Source: Ruminococcaceae bacterium UBA1691 (lineage in GTDB: Bacteria; Bacillota; Clostridia; Oscillospirales; Acutalibacteraceae). Taken from it: a stretch of 8,644 nucleotides of DNA. Where the stretch lies: NCBI GenBank assembly GCA_002320555.1, contig DCJV01000116.1, positions 1 through 8,644 on the forward strand, read 5' to 3'. The position numbers and the translations under genes were made by a program. Shown piece after piece: positions 1 through 5,365 of the stretch (position 1 is its first letter; the number at the start of each line of letters is the position of its first letter). The notes below the pieces were generated by a model. The model saw only the letters and a list, made by a program, of their open reading frames with translations. It did no database searches and was not told the DNA's origin.

Positions 1-257
1 CGAAGTGCCGTGCAGAACGGCCCCTTTTGTTTCCTTTTCCGGCCGAGCGGCAAAGGAAGGGCCCGCGCGGCCCGAGCGCGTTCCAATTTCTTCTTCCCTT
101 GTCATAGCAAGCAAAAAGGCAAGCATAACGGGGATTTTTTACGAAATTATTCTTGTGTATTTTGACGAAACGATTTTCCTTTTTCGATAAGCTGAAGCCG
201 CGGGACGATTAACGACATCCCACGGCTTTCTGCTTTCTAGTTTTAGTGTTTCAGTTC
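1..257. other. Non-coding left edge, no confident gene
   Basis: No reading frame here has a start with a ribosome binding site. A forward frame is open from the window edge to about 190 and a reverse frame (ATG at 103-105) is open to the window edge, but neither has a Shine-Dalgarno sequence or recognisable protein sequence. The first 80 bases are GC-rich with partly complementary blocks (GGCCC near 19 with GGGCC near 59; TTCCTTT near 33 with AAAGGAA near 52), so a folded intergenic element is possible. The terminator-like hairpin of the neighbouring surface-protein gene lies at 195-228. Confidence 0.4.
195..228 (-). terminator. Hairpin downstream of surface-protein gene
   Basis: AAGCCGCGGGA (195-205) is complementary to TCCCACGGCTT (218-228). 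The one non-Watson-Crick position is a G-U pair in the leftward transcript but a C-A mismatch in the rightward one, so the fold favours the leftward RNA. It sits about 30 nt after the stop codon of the surface-protein gene. The sequence after the stem in the leftward direction is not a clean U-run, so termination is likely but unproven. Confidence 0.4.
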
Positions 258-1436
258 TTAATCATTCCGGCCTTTTTTCCGCGTCAGCAGCACCGCAGCA
301 GCGGCAGCAGCTGAAACGAGCGTGAGCGCAGGAATCGCAAGGTGCTCGCCTGTAGACGGATTTTCGCCCTGATCCGTTACCGCCTGTGTCGGTGATTCTG
401 CCGGCTTCTGTCCAGGATCGTTCGTCTGCGCATCCGTGGGAGTCGCAATTGGAGAATCCGTAGGCGCTTGTGTCGGCTCCTGCGTCAGGGGCTTCGTCGG
501 CGCTGCAGTGGAAGGTTCCGTCGAGGGCTTTGTTGAGGGTTCTGCCGTGGGTTCTGTTGAGAGCTCCGTCGAAGACCCTGTCGATGGTTCTGCCGTGGGC
601 TTCGCCGAAGGCTCTGTCGAAGGTGCCGTCGAAGGTTCTGTTGAGGGCTCCGTCGAAGACTCTGTCGAAGGTGCCGTCGAAGGTTCTGTTGAAGGCTCCG
701 TCGAAGACTCCGTCGAAGGCTCTGTGGAGGGCTTCGTCGAAGGTTCTGTTGAGGGCTCCGTCGAAGGCTCTGTGGAGGGCTTCGTCGAAGGTTCTGTTGA
801 AGGCTCCGTCGAAGGCTCTGTGGAAGGCTCTGTGGAGGGTGCCACTGTAGGCTCCGTTGAAAGCGCCGCATCAGTCGTCACTTCCGTCGGCTTATCTGGG
901 ATCCCATTCGGCGAACAATTCTCCTTGAGCCAGTTCGAGTAATAGGTTGCGAGCTTCTTCTGCATCATGCCGAGCATCGGGCCATCCTGGCCAGTATGAA
1001 TACTGGCGTCTACGTAGTTTACATACATCTTGATGCAATCGACCGTCTGGGTAATCGGGCCGGGATTATCCGCATAAACCCAATAAATCTGGTCGAGCAT
1101 CACTTTGACCTCATCATCGGTCATCTGGCTGATATCGCCGATCATAATGCCGTTTTCAAAGGCGTTGACAATCACCTCGGCAAGATGGTCGCTCTTTGTG
1201 CCTGTTACGATGCGTCCGACCGTATCGGCAACAAAATTAGCAAATGCCTGTGTACTTCCAAAATACTTTTCCGCTAGATCCTTCAGGCCCTGTGGATCTG
1301 GCGCGGAAAGCTCCACCGGCTGGTTCTCTCCCGCTTGCGGAGCCTCCTCGTTGGCGGCAAAAGCTGCAACGCCAATCACAGACAGCACCATACACAGCGC
1401 CAGTACGAGACTCAGCAACTTTTTACCTTTTGTCAT
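258..1436 (-). CDS. Secreted surface protein with PSTE repeat stalk and NPSTG sortase signal
   Basis: The product (392 aa) is probably covalently anchored to the cell wall. Residues 1-28 form a signal peptide: a KGKK basic start, a hydrophobic core, and AFA-A as the likely cleavage site. Residues about 29-188 are a mostly helical domain that I do not recognise. Residues about 193-310 are tetrapeptides of the type P-S-T-E/K/A, then a PT-rich linker runs to about 358. The C-terminus is a classical sorting signal: NPSTG at 359-363, a hydrophobic helix 366-385, and the basic tail RKKGRND. NPxTG in place of LPxTG is a recognised sortase motif variant in Clostridia; no sortase gene is in the window. 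The stalk presumably spans the peptidoglycan and displays the N-terminal domain, whose ligand is unknown. The ATG has AGAGAGG 13 nt upstream, a rather long spacing, and a near-consensus promoter at 1500-1528. The gene lies downstream of the LRR lipoprotein gene on the same strand, so readthrough is possible. Start and architecture are sure, function is not. Confidence 0.9.
   Translation of the reverse strand: MTKGKKLLSLVLALCMVLSVIGVAAFAANEEAPQAGENQPVELSAPDPQGLKDLAEKYFGSTQAFANFVADTVGRIVTGTKSDHLAEVIVNAFENGIMIGDISQMTDDEVKVMLDQIYWVYADNPGPITQTVDCIKMYVNYVDASIHTGQDGPMLGMMQKKLATYYSNWLKENCSPNGIPDKPTEVTTDAALSTEPTVAPSTEPSTEPSTEPSTEPSTKPSTEPSTEPSTEPSTKPSTEPSTESSTEPSTEPSTAPSTESSTEPSTEPSTAPSTEPSAKPTAEPSTGSSTELSTEPTAEPSTKPSTEPSTAAPTKPLTQEPTQAPTDSPIATPTDAQTNDPGQKPAESPTQAVTDQGENPSTGEHLAIPALTLVSAAAAAAVLLTRKKGRND
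507..860 (-). repeat. 12-bp tandem repeats with 48-bp higher-order units (stalk coding)
   Basis: This stretch encodes about 29 tetrapeptides of the surface-protein stalk. On top of the 12-bp period there are 48-bp units: 619-666 and 667-714 are near-identical neighbours (2 differences), and 718-765 and 766-813 form a second pair (1 difference). The near-identity of adjacent 48-bp units, compared with the more diverged 12-bp units at the ends, points to recent slippage or unequal recombination, so stalk length probably varies between strains. Confidence 0.9.
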
Positions 1437-1499
1437 TTGCTTTTTTCATCCTCTCTGAAAATAAATTTATCCAAAAAAATCTTTCCGGATATATTTACC

Positions 1500-1528
1500 A
1501 TTTTAATATCCTGTCAATTTTTTGTCAA
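1500..1528 (-). promoter_or_regulatory. Sigma-A promoter of surface-protein gene
   Basis: Read leftward, TTGACA (1528-1523) and TAAAAT (1505-1500) are separated by exactly 17 bp. The predicted start near 1493 gives a leader of about 57 nt. A second TTGACA lies inside the spacer but is too close to the -10 to serve it. The promoter lies immediately after the LRR lipoprotein gene, so the surface protein can be expressed independently of it. Confidence 0.8.
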
Positions 1529-1556
1529 TAGAATTAAAATTCAACTTATTAACGGC

Positions 1557-2300
1557 CTAACGGCTGAAAATCATGCAGTCGGGCAGTGCCTTCTGCAGAC
1601 GTTCGATCTCCGCTTGTGTGAAGCCGGAGCCCAGCGTCAGGGAGACCAGGCTCTTCATCTTCATCAGCGTCTGCAGATTGTCCTCCCCCTTAATTTCATT
1701 GCCCGCCAGAGAAAGATGCGTGACGTTTTCAAGCCCAGCAAGGGGTGTAATATCCGTGATCTGGTTATAAGAAAGCCGCAGGCTCGCCAAGCCCGTCAGC
1801 TCTGCAAGGGGAGTAAGATCGCTGATCTGGCTATGGGAGAGCTCAGCGATCGTCAGATTTTTCATTCCTGACAAAACATGGATATCATTAATCGGGTTAT
1901 CCGACAAATTGACGCTCTCCAGTGATGTCAGTCCCGACAGCGCAGAGAGATCGGAAACCTGGTTGCCCGCGAGATTCAGGATCTTCAGCTGTGGGAGGCT
2001 CTCCAGCACGGAAATATCGGCAATCTGATTCTGCGATACGTCCAGATTCAGAATTTGCGTCATGTCCTTCAGCGCGGAAATATCCGTTAAGTCGTTGTTG
2101 CAAAGGCTCACCTTGGTAGCTTTTTGAAAGCCGCGAATTGGAGACAGGTCCTTAATCTCGCTCAAGCACAGCGCGAGGTTTTCTGAATCCCTCGGCAGGG
2201 TTTTATTTCCGATCTGGATGTCGCCTTTCTGCTCGCCGCATCCCGCGATTCCTATCAGAAGCAGAACAGCAAGCAACAATACGCTCCCTCTTTTTATCAT
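1557..2300 (-). CDS. Leucine-rich-repeat lipoprotein (internalin-type LRR)
   Basis: The product is a membrane-anchored extracellular lipoprotein with an LRR solenoid, a fold generally used for protein-protein binding. From the ATG at 2298-2300 (247 aa), residues 1-20 are a lipoprotein signal peptide ending in the lipobox I-A-G-C, with Cys21 the predicted lipidated residue. Six consecutive 22-residue LRRs run from about 61 to 192 (pattern L..L.L..N.I.D...L..L), followed by a less regular seventh. The C-terminus has an F-T-x-A-E-I-E-x-L-Q-K-A-L-P-D-C segment of the kind that often closes such LRR domains. The frame stays open to an ATG at 2366, but that would put 22 hydrophilic residues before the signal peptide. 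A GTG at 2310-2312 (251 aa) is an alternative: the AAGGGA at about 2314-2320 is very close to the GTG and somewhat far (about 14 nt) from the ATG. No terminator is evident after the stop, only the promoter of the next gene. The binding partner is unknown. Confidence 0.88.
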   Translation of the reverse strand: MIKRGSVLLLAVLLLIGIAGCGEQKGDIQIGNKTLPRDSENLALCLSEIKDLSPIRGFQKATKVSLCNNDLTDISALKDMTQILNLDVSQNQIADISVLESLPQLKILNLAGNQVSDLSALSGLTSLESVNLSDNPINDIHVLSGMKNLTIAELSHSQISDLTPLAELTGLASLRLSYNQITDITPLAGLENVTHLSLAGNEIKGEDNLQTLMKMKSLVSLTLGSGFTQAEIERLQKALPDCMIFSR

Positions 2301-2380
2301 AGAACGATTCACATTCCCTTCTTTTGAACATGGCAGCTGAACAGGGAGATCAGCTCCCATTGACAACCGACCTGCCTACT

Positions 2381-2408
2381 ATCTTATCAGATTTCCTGAA
2401 AAATACAA
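2381..2408 (-). promoter_or_regulatory. Probable promoter of LRR lipoprotein gene
   Basis: Read leftward, TTGTAT (2408-2403) and TAAGAT (2386-2381) are 16 bp apart, and a TG dinucleotide one base before the -10 makes it an extended -10 element. The predicted start near 2374 gives a leader of roughly 75 nt containing a short GGGAG/CTCCC hairpin (2344-2358). It is back-to-back with the rightward promoter at 2456-2484. Confidence 0.5.
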
Positions 2409-2455
2409 TCGCCGTCTCCGTCGGGACAGGCCAAAGGGCGAATAATTTCTGGAAA

Positions 2456-2484
2456 TTGACGTTACGCGCCGGAAATGATATACT
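2456..2484 (+). promoter_or_regulatory. Sigma-A promoter (extended -10) of phosphatase transcript
   Basis: TTGACG (2456-2461) and TATACT (2479-2484) are separated by 17 bp, with TG at 2476-2477 forming an extended -10. Predicted start near 2491, leaving about 175 nt of leader before the phosphatase start codon. This is among the strongest promoters by sequence in the window. Confidence 0.8.
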
Positions 2485-2530
2485 AGAAACATCACCGCTC
2501 TTTTCAGACGGCGTTTTATAGGTCCGTTGG

Positions 2531-2644
2531 TAGATTTTTAAGAGGATGAAGTTTGAAAAATCTATTTTTCAAGCCGAAGTTTGGTGCTTTTCGGCCAGAA
2601 GAGCAGAAACTTGGCTTTGCCGCACCACATAAAACTTCAGCCTC
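2531..2644 (+). promoter_or_regulatory. Highly structured leader RNA before phosphatase gene
   Basis: Three helices can be drawn by hand. P1: 2542-2554 pairs with 2632-2644, 12 of 13 positions complementary. P2: 2553-2560 with 2565-2572 (TTGAAAAA/TTTTTCAA, loop TCTA). P3: 2571-2582 with 2607-2617, eleven pairs with one bulged G, capped by 2585-2592 with 2598-2605 (eight pairs including one G-U, loop GGCCA). Together they resemble a three-way junction closed by P1. A competing helix pairs 2531-2539 with 2556-2564 (9/9) and cannot coexist with P2. The fold ends just before the AAGGA (2652-2656) of the phosphatase. I find no match to the consensus of a riboswitch class I can recall. It could be a cis-regulatory RNA or a dispersed palindromic repeat that happened to land here. 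Confidence 0.55.
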
Positions 2645-2675
2645 GCAGAGAAAGGATGGTCATAGCTATGAGTAA
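2553..2675 (+). CDS. Possible 40-aa leader peptide overlapping phosphatase start
   Basis: A TTG at 2553-2555, with AGAGG seven bases upstream (2541-2545), opens a 40-codon frame. It begins M-K-N-L-F-F-K-P-K-F and ends D-G-H-S-Y-E at TAA 2673-2675, overlapping the phosphatase ATG (2668) by 8 nt in another frame. Such an arrangement would allow translational coupling. The peptide is basic and has no domain I recognise. Against it: a TTG start, no homologue known to me, and the same bases form strong RNA helices. A competing ATG at 2546 gives only 28 codons and has its SD directly abutting. Treat as tentative. Confidence 0.3.
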   Translation: MKNLFFKPKFGAFRPEEQKLGFAAPHKTSASQRKDGHSYE

Positions 2676-3405
2676 TTTTTCCGGCAATCTCCGCCGTATC
2701 CCGCTCGACGGCGTGTTCAACTGCCGCGATTTGGGAGGATATCCCTGTGCGAATGGAAAAGTAACGCAGTTCAGGCGTTTTATCCGTTGTGGGATTCCGT
2801 TTGGCCCGATGGGGCCCGACCGTGCACGCCTCGCTGAGATTCCAGTGAAAACGGTCATCGATCTGCGTGGAAACGGGGAAGCCAAGGTTGCACCCTCCGC
2901 TTACACAAAAGAGCCCGATATTGTCTATCATCATTACACGCTGCTGGAAATCAATCCCGCCTATGTGGACAAGGTGGAAAGCCAGCCGCTGTGGGAAAGC
3001 TATGTCTGCAGCCTGACAGAGCATAAAGAAAATATGGCGGAGGTCTTCCGTGCGATCGCTGCCGCTCCCGAGGGCGCTATCCTGTTCCACTGCGCACTCG
3101 GCAAGGACCGTACCGGCGTCGTCGCGGCCATGCTGCTTTCCCTCGCCGGTGTGGACCGTTTGGATATCATCGCCGATTATCAGATCTCCAATACCTATCT
3201 GCAGCCCATGCTCCGAACCATGGTGGAGGACGGAAACGAAATTTTTGACGAGGAAAAAAATCCGCACCTGAAATCCGATCCGGATACGATGGATAAGTTC
3301 TGCACATATCTGGAGGAGGAGTGTGGCGGTGTGCGGGCTTACCTAAAATCCATTGGCGTAACCGATGAAGAGCTCGACGCCATCGTACGGAAGCTGACGG
3401 ACTGA
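2668..3405 (+). CDS. Tyrosine-protein phosphatase (PTP/DSP-like, HCxxGKDRTG type)
   Basis: A cytosolic 245-aa cysteine-dependent phosphatase of the bacterial Y_phosphatase3 type (the family of mycobacterial PtpB). It likely hydrolyses phosphotyrosine and possibly phosphoserine/threonine or phosphoinositides, because this family is promiscuous. Visible motifs: the N-terminal N-C-R-D-L-G-G-Y (18-25), the T-V-I-D-L-R-G strand (62-68), and the P-loop H-C-A-L-G-K-D-R-T-G (141-150) with nucleophile Cys142 and Arg148. Lys146 inside the loop is typical of the lipid/tyrosine subgroup. D-Y-Q-I-S-N-T-Y-L follows at 170-178. No signal peptide. Length is normal for the family. The ATG at 2668 is chosen because AAGGA (2652-2656) precedes it and family homology starts right after it; upstream in-frame ATGs at 2656 and 2581 would add unrelated residues. 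It is transcribed from 2456-2484 through a structured leader. The substrate is unknown, and no cognate tyrosine kinase is in the window. Confidence 0.92.
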   Translation: MSNFSGNLRRIPLDGVFNCRDLGGYPCANGKVTQFRRFIRCGIPFGPMGPDRARLAEIPVKTVIDLRGNGEAKVAPSAYTKEPDIVYHHYTLLEINPAYVDKVESQPLWESYVCSLTEHKENMAEVFRAIAAAPEGAILFHCALGKDRTGVVAAMLLSLAGVDRLDIIADYQISNTYLQPMLRTMVEDGNEIFDEEKNPHLKSDPDTMDKFCTYLEEECGGVRAYLKSIGVTDEELDAIVRKLTD

Positions 3406-3419
3406 TTTCCCAATGGCAA

Positions 3420-3465
3420 CAGCGGCGTTCCCGGCACACTGATCCTGGAGCCGGGGATGCCGCTG
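3420..3465 (+). terminator. Long GC-rich hairpin after phosphatase gene
   Basis: 3420-3435 pairs with 3450-3465 over 16 continuous positions (CAGCGGC/GCCGCTG outside, CCCGGC/GCCGGG inside, wobbles between), 14-nt loop, 14 nt after the phosphatase stop. A run of six T begins only at about 3481, some 15 nt past the stem, so it is not a textbook intrinsic terminator. It probably ends or stabilises the phosphatase message. Confidence 0.4.
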
Positions 3466-3507
3466 CAACCAGGGTGAGACTTTTTTCAGAGATTTTTCAA
3501 AAAGGGC

Positions 3508-3536
3508 TTGCAAAAACAGAACGTTCTGTTTATAAT
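3508..3536 (+). promoter_or_regulatory. tRNA-Thr promoter with 18-bp palindrome in the spacer
   Basis: TTGCAA (3508-3513) and TATAAT (3531-3536) are exactly 17 bp apart; the start is expected near 3543, about 54 nt before the tRNA. The spacer is almost entirely the perfect palindrome AAACAGAACGTTCTGTTT (3514-3531). A dyad in this position is typical of a repressor operator (TetR-like sites often contain GAACGTTC-type cores), but no regulator gene is nearby. Between promoter and tRNA there is a small CGGCA/TGCCG hairpin (3556-3570). Confidence 0.75.
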
Positions 3537-3596
3537 ATAAAAGCTGTTACTTGCACGGCATTTTTTGCCGAGTGTTGGCAATAAAAAGAAATATTT

Positions 3597-3672
3597 GCTA
3601 CTGTGGCTCAGTTGGTAGAGCAGCTGATTCGTAATCAGCAGGTCGGCGGTTCGAGTCCGCCCAGTAGCTCCA
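3597..3672 (+). tRNA. tRNA-Thr (anticodon CGT)
   Basis: A complete 76-nt cloverleaf. The acceptor stem GCTACTG (3597-3603) pairs with CAGTAGC (3662-3668). The D stem is GCTC/GAGC. The anticodon stem GCTGA/TCAGC closes loop TTCGTAA, with anticodon CGT at 3630-3632 reading ACG threonine codons. The T stem GGCGG/CCGCC carries loop TTCGAGT. The discriminator is T3669 and CCA is encoded at 3670-3672. All stems are perfect. It is a single gene with its own promoter and has a hairpin immediately downstream. Confidence 0.97.
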
Positions 3673-3705
3673 AGCCTGCGGCGAGCATTTGCGCACCGCA
3701 GGCTT
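3672..3705 (+). terminator. Hairpin directly after tRNA-Thr
   Basis: AAGCCTGCGG (3672-3681) is perfectly complementary to CCGCAGGCTT (3696-3705), 14-nt loop, beginning at the last base of the encoded CCA. The downstream sequence (TCAACTTGTC) is only mildly U-rich. It may act as a weak terminator or a 3'-processing boundary of the tRNA precursor. Confidence 0.45.
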
Positions 3706-3736
3706 TCAACTTGTCGATAAAGTCTAAGAGAAAAAA

Positions 3737-3990
3737 GTGCACCAAAGCATGGTTTCTGATCGGTTTCGTAACCGGCAGCTTTATGCGCCGCTGGGCAATG
3801 TCGGGAGGCCGAGGCAGCGCCTGCAGCAACTTGCTGCGTAGCTCGTGAGGGGATTTTTGCCCCTGCCGCGCACGGCAGGGCAAAAACGAACCTATCCAAA
3901 AAGCGCTCATGCTCCTGTCCGCAGAAACCGCAGAGCTGCCAATCAGGGACGCCGGACGCATCCCGCAGGTATGGATTCTGCGGCATAGCC
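3737..3990. repeat. Putative dispersed intergenic repeat, copy 1
   Basis: A non-coding stretch between the tRNA and the convergent peptidase gene, dense in inverted repeats. 3854-3868 pairs with 3873-3886 (14 bp plus one bulged C), and CCGCAG/CTGCGG motifs recur at about 3921-3985. GGAGGCCGAGGCAGC at 3804-3818 is repeated identically at 8630-8644. Upstream of it GTGC, TGGTTTC and TGCGCC occur in the same order and nearly the same spacing in both places (3737, 3750, 3784 versus 8566, 8576, 8610). Translated frames here look like shadows, and none has a credible start. The outer limits are guesses. Confidence 0.45.
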
Positions 3991-4000
3991 GCCCATTACA

Positions 4001-4040
4001 AAAGCGCGCTGCAAAATGTGATACCCACATTTTGCAGCGC
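4001..4040 (-). terminator. Intrinsic terminator after first M28 peptidase gene (possibly bidirectional)
   Basis: GCGCTGCAAAATGTG (4006-4020) pairs perfectly over 15 bp with 4026-4040, loop ATACC. In the leftward direction the stem is followed by GCTTTTGTAAT, and it lies about 60 nt after the stop of the peptidase gene. In the rightward direction ACTTTCATTT follows, so it may also stop transcripts coming from the tRNA side. Confidence 0.6.
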
Positions 4041-4099
4041 ACTTTCATTTACATCGTTTTCAGAGTAATCGTCTCAGCGTTCTCCCTCAGGCTGTGCAA

Positions 4100-5365
4100 T
4101 TATTTTTTCTGATACTTTGCCTCGTACTTGGCAAGGCCGCCGTTTTTATCAAATAGCCGCGCCGTCTCCTCACAAACCTTTAAGGACAGCTCGATGCAGT
4201 CCTCGCCGATGTTGTCGGGCGTATCCTTTCTGGTATGATAATACGTTTTGGGATCATGGTTGACACCGCAGAACCCGGCCGCCGTCAGGCCGTACATGGA
4301 GAAGCCCTCCGCATCGATTGCGCCGGGATAAATCTCCGCACGCGGCATGTCGATGCCCACATTGACACCCGCCTCGTGGATCAAATCGCCAACCGCTTCA
4401 CTGTCGCGTACCGTCCAGGTGCAGCCCTTCGTGTAAACCTGCATCTGCTCCACCTCACGCATCGTGTCCATTGCCACATAGACAGTCTCCACGTCCTGTA
4501 GGTCCTCCTTGTGCCGCTTCGCATATGCCTTTGCGCCGCGCAGGCCCGCCTCCTCGGAGCCGGAGATCAGGCAGCAAACCTCGGTATTTTCATAGCGGAA
4601 GTCCTTATCAGCCATCTGCTTGAGCACCGCAATCGCAATATAGCAAGCGGAAAGGTTATCGTTTGCACCGTCAACGATGACGCGCCAGTTGATGAAGAAC
4701 AGGATCAGAATGCAGAACGGAATCAAGCACAGCGCAATGATGCCGAGCACCTTCCATGCGCCTGCCATCTCAAACGAGCCGCCTGCGGAATGGATGACCG
4801 CCGCCAGATTGAAGAAGAAGAGCGCAAACATGCTGATGATTGCGCCTCCGATAACCGGTACCAGCGCCGCCAGCTGCCCGTGGAGCGAAAACGTCCATTC
4901 AAACGCAGCATCCGCATGGCCACCAAAAATGATGCGGCGTTTGACCTCGCCTGACGGCTTGCGGCGCGCCATAACGTTGCGCGACACGCGCTTGGGGAAT
5001 AAAAAGTCGACAAACGAGCGATACATCAAAAATTCAAAGATAAACATCAGGATGGATACAAAGGTCAATACCATGCCGATGATTGGGAACACCATCCCTT
5101 TCGGAGCCAACCAATACATAAACACGGATATCAGCGAAAAGAGGCCGGCCAGAATAATGAAGCCCATAAACGCATGCGGATGCAGATCAAAGTCTTCCAT
5201 CTCAACCTCATCCGCATACTTTTTGAGTTCATCCCTGAAGAATTCCTGCGCCTTGCGCTCACTCTCAGTTCCAGGAGCACGGTTTTTGAAGTGCTCGCAT
5301 ACATAGCGGATGCCGTCCGTCATGTATTTTAGGATCGTGCTTTTCTCAGTCGTTGTCTCTGCCAT
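4100..5365 (-). CDS. Membrane-embedded M28-family zinc peptidase, paralogue 1
   Basis: A 421-aa membrane protein with an M28 (aminopeptidase Y/S-like) di-zinc active site, expected to remove amino acids from peptides. All ligand motifs are present: H150-x-D152 (GGHAD), D236 in GANDN, E271-E272 in GSEEAGLRG, D300 in AMDTM, H377 in YYHTRKDT. Hydrophobic helices lie at about 65-88, 91-114, 165-191 and 203-226; the second pair interrupts the catalytic domain between HxD and the bridging Asp. The loop 115-164 is rich in Lys/Arg, so by the positive-inside rule the active site should face the cytoplasm. There is no signal peptide. The ATG is preceded by AGGGAGAGG at 5-nt spacing, an excellent site. 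A TATAAT lies just upstream (5388-5393) without a clear -35. Closely related in sequence and layout to the next gene upstream, consistent with tandem duplication. Substrate unknown. Confidence 0.88.
   Translation of the reverse strand: MAETTTEKSTILKYMTDGIRYVCEHFKNRAPGTESERKAQEFFRDELKKYADEVEMEDFDLHPHAFMGFIILAGLFSLISVFMYWLAPKGMVFPIIGMVLTFVSILMFIFEFLMYRSFVDFLFPKRVSRNVMARRKPSGEVKRRIIFGGHADAAFEWTFSLHGQLAALVPVIGGAIISMFALFFFNLAAVIHSAGGSFEMAGAWKVLGIIALCLIPFCILILFFINWRVIVDGANDNLSACYIAIAVLKQMADKDFRYENTEVCCLISGSEEAGLRGAKAYAKRHKEDLQDVETVYVAMDTMREVEQMQVYTKGCTWTVRDSEAVGDLIHEAGVNVGIDMPRAEIYPGAIDAEGFSMYGLTAAGFCGVNHDPKTYYHTRKDTPDNIGEDCIELSLKVCEETARLFDKNGGLAKYEAKYQKK

Noticed and set aside
1..105. Start of a leftward gene running off the window
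   Set aside because: The ATG at 103-105 has no SD or promoter, and the 35 residues visible are low-complexity GC-rich translation.
507..860. CRISPR-like tandem repeats
   Set aside because: The repeats are contiguous 12-bp coding units without unique spacers and encode a PSTE stalk in frame.
436..942. Long forward open frame (Val-Glu-Gly-Ser repeats) antisense to the surface protein
   Set aside because: It follows automatically from the 12-bp repeat, which is stop-free in several frames; it has no SD and no recognisable domain.
2581..2667. N-terminal extension of the phosphatase from the ATG at 2581
   Set aside because: The added 29 residues are unlike the family, lie inside the folded leader, and have no SD at proper distance; the ATG at 2668 has one.
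2655..2667. 12-nt match to a lacZ-alpha cloning-vector segment (ATGGTCATAGCT)
   Set aside because: The flanking bases differ from vector on both sides and the context is native promoter, leader and gene; coincidence is more likely than contamination.
3514..3531. LexA/SOS box
   Set aside because: Firmicutes LexA sites need GAAC and GTTC separated by four bases; here they are adjacent.
3597..3672. tRNA-borne integration site with an adjacent island
   Set aside because: No second copy of the tRNA 3' end is seen in the window, and no integrase gene is present.
3854..3886. Rho-independent terminator
   Set aside because: The T-run precedes and the A-run follows the stem on either strand, the opposite of what termination needs.
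3486..4048. Reverse-strand frames containing a G-R-T-R-T-A-D-L or G-L-E-P-P-T-C stretch
   Set aside because: These are the well-known spurious translations of the antisense strand of a tRNA gene, here tRNA-Thr at 3597-3672.
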